50,336 bases of DNA, from the NCBI RefSeq assembly GCF_000485595.1, contig NW_014577188.1, forward strand, positions 343,287 to 393,622, in the 5' to 3' direction. Of the stretch, positions 40,669-47,005 are shown in pieces. Under the pieces are notes generated by a model. It did not search any database. It saw only the letters and a program-made list of their open reading frames with translations, and was not told the origin of the DNA. Position numbers and translations under genes: made by a program. Every line of letters begins with the position of its first letter. The stretch's first letter is position 1. The stretch is from Priapulus caudatus (lineage: Eukaryota > Priapulida > Priapulimorpha > Priapulimorphida > Priapulidae).

Positions 40669-43600
40669 GAGAGAGACAGAGAGAATGTCATTAGATACTA
40701 GTATTAAACCTGACATTGTAGTTGACCGTTGACATGTGGCGGATGTGAGCGGCGAATAACGCTAACGCGTTGCTCATAGCTTCTGTCATAACATGACCAA
40801 GTTTACTTTTCATAAACCAAATGTTTTTTTTTAATTATTGAATTTTTTTCCAATAACGGGTTTAATTTAATGAATATTCGCGTTACATTACCAACCTTGA
40901 ATGCAATATAATATATTTCCAATTAGTAACTATATATATTATATATATATATATATATATATTTAGAGATAGAACACAACTTTATATACAATTAAATGTG
41001 TATACACTGTATGGTAACTAAATCTATGAGATATGTTATTTTTTCGTGTTCACTTCATGGTAATAATTTAAAATTATTAGACCTTTTCTCTATACACACA
41101 CACGCGCGCATACGTGAACGTATAAATACACGCACGCACCACAACGCACGCACGCACGCACACACACATATATATTAACATATATTACAACTCAATTTAT
41201 AGTGTAATTATTATATATGGTACCTTGAACTTGTCCTTGACGTAAAGCTGTGCTTTTTGACCATACCCAGATTCAGGTGGCGTGATATACGCACTGACAC
41301 AAGTGACTGTCTGCTTTGTGCTCAAAACTAATTACATGTCTTCTCTATCAGGCAGATAAGAGCACATGGCCTGAAACACATCAGCTCTATTTCATTGCAA
41401 TGGATATAATGTAAATACATATCATATATGATGTAATAATACATACTACACATTATATGATATAATCAAATAAGCATAGAAAATACAAAGTTCTATACTT
41501 ATTTCTGTATACATCAACAGGAAGTCCTGGCCATAATAAATTAGCTTGATAATAACAAAACTGTATATATTATAATACATTACAACCTGTTTTACTATAT
41601 ACAGTTTTGTTATTATGTAACTTATTATAGTAATAATTCTAAACAAAGCTATCTCGCATAACATAAGCAGTGAATAAAAACGAATTGTTTTTATATTCAA
41701 TTATTAATAACAAAACAAATTGTTTTTATTCACTCCAAAATAATACGCAGCACATGATGTTCAAGACACACCTACACTTCTGATTTTGTGAACATCGGTA
41801 TACTGCACGGTTTAGTTATGTTCAGTACACACAGCTAGATGTAAATATCACAGTGCTATCTTTGAACCATGCCACACAAAACTCGTCTAAACCTATTGAA
41901 GATATGAAACTGTGGTCAGTTTGTTTGTACTATCTGACTCGTAGCATAAACATTATAGTGCAAACTTGTAGCGCAGTTGCCACGTAATTTAATTGGATCT
42001 TTTGCCAAAACAGTTCAGTGCCGGATGTATCTTCTTACTTCTGTATATAAGTACAAAAAATAATGCGCCATGTGATTGCATATATCCACGCACTAAAAAT
42101 ATCACCGAGTCAAACTAAAACCTTGCTGGGATAATTCTAGTGCGTTTCGTCAAATGTTGCAGCACACAGACGTACAGAAAAATCGTGAATGTGCAGCAAA
42201 TGCATTTACGAACAGAGAATAATATAAATATCATGACTATTTCAATGCAAGTATAACAAAGACGTGTGTTTTTATACATGAACAGATAACCACACTAAAC
42301 TCACAGAGATGTCGTTTTCAGTTTCACTAGCCTTCAATAAGAATAGGAATAGGTATAGATAATGTAATCATATATTAACACTGTTTTATATAAACGCCAC
42401 TATGCATACATCATGAGACCCTCTTACCTTAATTCGTCATCATAATATTATTGGTTTTGATGTTATGACGATTACTATATATGTAAAAAAAATTATCAAA
42501 TTTATATAATTGTTGTATTAATTGGTTGTGATTTTTTCTGATGTAACGAGACATATATTTATAATCAAAGGGAAACTTTGTGATGGCATTCACCAATTCA
42601 GTATTTCTCTTTATCTATTATACATATGCCAAAGCCAAAGATCACACTTGCTCAGACCTTAATGTTTTCGACAATGACACTGTCTTTTCCAAAAAAATAA
42701 AGGTAAGTATGTTCTTGGAATATAGCAAACAATGTAAATATACTTACACTCAGCGAAAGAAAAAGACATTATGAGACAAAAGGAAATTATTTTCTAAAAT
42801 TTGAAAAATGTGTTACACATATACCTCTAAAATAGGACAGTTAGAAATCGTGCAGAAACAGAAACCTGCTACATATCAGGCAAAAAATGAAAATAATGTT
42901 ACCTTATAATCACCTCACCTTATATCTAATAGACACGAACCGAAACGTCTAATAAAACCACAACAATGAGATAGATGAACCGACTCTAGCACGAAAAGAC
43001 ATAAGCGAGAGAATGACGATGTCAATGGCTTAATATTTACCTGGAGAGGTTTTGGCGTTCGCCCAACATCCACCACATTTGCCGACCGTTTTGGGGGATA
43101 GCCACGCTCCACACTGAAATAGTCCACCTCTCTTTTTCCATGAGCGTTTACAAGGTCTGCAAGATCCATCTTGCTTTTGTCGAGTAGTAAACTTTCAGCT
43201 GGCCATAAGTAGCACCACTGACGGATAAAAATCAAATTTTATTATTGGACAATCGACGAGTCATTCAATACATATTATGAGATGGCAAAGGCTGTGCCAA
43301 TTGTCACCTATGCATTTACTGAGAAACAATATTGAAGCAATTGCTTGTGTGTGTACGCTTAAACAGCCTCTACAACAAAACATAGGAGAGATATGTTGGG
43401 AATACGTATACATGTAATCAGGAGTAAGATAATATAGATCTATATTATCTTACTCCTGATGTAATTAACCAGTTAGACAAAGACATGAAAGAAATGTCCT
43501 TTAATGACAGCACAGCCACAGCTATCCTCATTGTCAATGTGCATGGGTAGGCAAGATTCATCTCAGGAATTGCTGAAGGAATGTCTGGGGCAATCAGGGA

Positions 43601-46600
43601 AATTCATCCCAAATCGCTAATTGGAATCAATTCTACAGGCATAGCACCGCTAACACGAATCCAATACACAAGGAAAATTCGATCAATTTGGAGATAGTAT
43701 ACGCTGCATCAAGTTGTGAAAACACACAGGACTGTGATAGGGTTGTTAAAAGTAAACGCCACTGCGAAATTAAGGCATGTCAATTGGGCAATTAAGGTAT
43801 GTCTGAGAATTTATGGACTGTCTCAAACTAAGCTTTAGCTCAGAAGGAACATCTCACAAAACATGCATTAAAGGCCTGGAGAGTATACACTGGGTGAGAA
43901 TGTATTATTCGTTTTCAATGCAATATGGATGCCGAAATATAGCACTTACATTTCCTTCATGCACCAGCAATACTCACATTCTATGCAGCTCAATATCTTG
44001 AGGCGTCAGTTGTTTCCAGTTCTCTACCAGGCTAACTAGTTAACCGCTTTTAGCAAACTCACGGCCCCATGTGGGTTGCGGTTGCGCCAATGCCATCCGT
44101 CAACGTATTACACATTGGCATATCTCTTCATATGCCGTGCATCATCTAGTTTGCCTTCTCATTAGCGAATTTCAACAACCTATAGAATATATTACTCATG
44201 ATATTAAATATATATATATATATATATATTATATTATATGTTTGTGTATATATATATATATAATTATATACATTACTATACGTATATTACCCTATTATCA
44301 TTATGTCATAGTATTAGTTATTATCCAGTCAGGATCCTTAAATTCTTGGGTTGTTACTTATGCGCAGCTATTCGAATGCTCATAACTCACCTTTCAGGGC
44401 CCTTCTGTATGTCATCAGCGTAGCAATTGAAAACATTGAAGTGCTGTCTAGCTTCATGGTGTAGTGACAAAGTTACAGCTGCTGCCACTGGTGGGTTTTA
44501 TTCAGCTTTTTTGACTGCACCTCCTGCAACACAGTTTGATCAATAGAGCAACCAACACAGATTAAGTTAAGGACATATTTAACAGCTGACCAAGAAATCA
44601 AAGTACTTATATTATGCTGTTTAACAAGAACATTTATATGATTTTGGCTTTGTAAAAAAGAATTTTCCAGAATTGCTATCATTAATATAAAAATTATATT
44701 TATGTTACAATATTATGTTTTAGTAATTTTTGGAGACTATACTGTACATAGAATTTAACCACTTACGCTTGAGGATAATTTAGTTGTTTATCATATTTCT
44801 CAAAAGTTTATTTCTAGTCACTACTAGCCGTAATAAACACAAATAACCACATGCACACAATTACCGAATAGAAACAACAAAACACACACAGTAAGAACTC
44901 ACCAGTAAAGAAAGCTGTCCAGGTGACACCAACAACACCCAGCTCTGCCACCAGTTCTGATCACAGTTATACGGTATTGACACTGTTAAGTGCCTGCCTT
45001 CGGGCTTCTTCTGACATACGCACTAACACTCTCAAACCTGAATAAAAAATTTATAAAAATCATATTTATAAAAATATTATCATAATTTATAAAAAAATCA
45101 AGAATAAATTTTAAACAAAGGATAATATATAAAAAACCACTTGTAGCCCATTGATCAAGACTGTTATTTAAAAACCGCTGGATGAAGAAAGGCTTCTTTC
45201 AGCGTTAATTGCACTTGGTTTTATTAAATGTTAGTTTTTATATATGGATATATAACTAGTTCTAAAATAGTTATACCTACCAAACAACGAAAGATTTCAT
45301 AGCAGCTTATTTGATTGTAACGCACTTTGATAGTAATATTATAGGGTTTATATAAGGCTAAACAGAATGGCTATAAGATAATTTGAATTTAAAAATTGAA
45401 TTAATTGATTTAATTTATAATTGATTAAAGAAAATAATTGCACAGTACATACTTTGAAGCTCCACGTGGATCATCAGACTCATACTATCACGACTCCTCT
45501 GTCTCCCTCACTGGACCAACTACAGCACCTCCCGTTGTCTGCGTTAGTCAAATCGTGATTGTGAAAGTTTCTGCCAACTCAGGCAGCAACTGTCAATTGA
45601 TAATCACGATTAGGACTTCCTTTTCGGGTCACCACTGTAGGAGCACCACCTCCCGAGAACGCAACGCTGTAGTCTAAACCTTTGCGTTGCATTGCCCATG
45701 GGTAACCAGAAACTTCACAACTCACCTGAAACACATTTAATAAAGATTATATATATATTAAATTATACTTATTAGTTCAATTCCTTATTACTATAATTTC
45801 GAATGTTTTTCTTTTCTTGAATTGAACTTCATATTATATGAATTCCTATAATCAATGCTGTACTACGTTTTATTAACTTCAGTTCTATTCAGAAAACGTT
45901 CTTTAGAAACGTGTTTCTAATTCATTCATGTCAGCAGAAAACATTTTATTATAAATTATATTACAGTAAAAACCCGAAAGTTAAGGAACCTGCATTTTCG
46001 CCCAAGTGTAGCCTACACAGCGTTCTTAATAAATCGGCGTACTTAGACAAATTGAGGCTATTATAAGGTTCTTAAATAAGGTTCATATTTTCTAAAGAAA
46101 ATTCCCAAATGTTTTTCATGGGTATATGGTTCCCTGGCTTCGAATGTTCAGTCATTTACAAGCACTCTTCCATATTGCTGATGTGTAGGCCATGGAGATA
46201 TAAACATATATATACAGTATTTATGGCTAATTGCCAACAATAACAATTCTAATTTAGATTTTCAACATTGCGCATTTACATGTGTATTAAATTGGAGTGA
46301 TAAGGTGTAGTGTGTAGTGTGGGTCGCGCTGAATGTGGTGCTGTGCCTGTGCGTTTGCGCTCGCGGTCGGATGTGAAAGTGTCTCCAAAAAAGGATCCAA
46401 ATGTTTTATCTATCTTTTTCGCCCAACTGTAACATCTTTTATTAGATTTAGAAAATAAGAACCTGTTTCAAATTTTAGGCTAAACAGGCTCTTCGATTAG
46501 AAGGGGGTATCATAACTGGCAAAATTTAGGCCTAACAGGTTCTTAAAAAACCTGGTTCTTACTCGCAGGTTTTGTACTGTATTACATATTATCAGGCGAG

Positions 46601-46910
46601 AATACTGGAGGACAACCTGACAAAATTCCTCCTTTCCGAATTACTTTAACACTATACCATTGACCACCACTTTCTTCTGATACTGTAAACACTTCTCTTA
46701 TCAAGCTTCCAAGAACGCCATTGGCATCGGTCGTTGGCAAGATGATAATTTCTCCATAAGACAGTGTCAGATTGCTCCAAGCCTTGGCGGAGTTTGGAAC
46801 TGTAAGTACATGTGAATGAGATTAATAATAGCTTGTGCCTTTTTTCTCTTTGCTCTCTTGCCCTCTCTCTCTCTTCCTCTCTCTCTCTCTCTCTCTCGCT
46901 CTCGCTCTCG

Positions 46911-47005
<95 letters not shown>

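Larger units (their letters stand above)
41371..43040. other. Intron between exons 12 and 13
   Basis: AT-rich, with the inverted repeats at 41.5-41.7 kb and the weak plus-strand candidate exon at 42.58 kb. Nothing else recognisable. Confidence 0.7.

Noticed and set aside
43500-43800. Possible transposase or gene fragment
   Set aside because: Short frames with frequent stops in all six frames and no motif.
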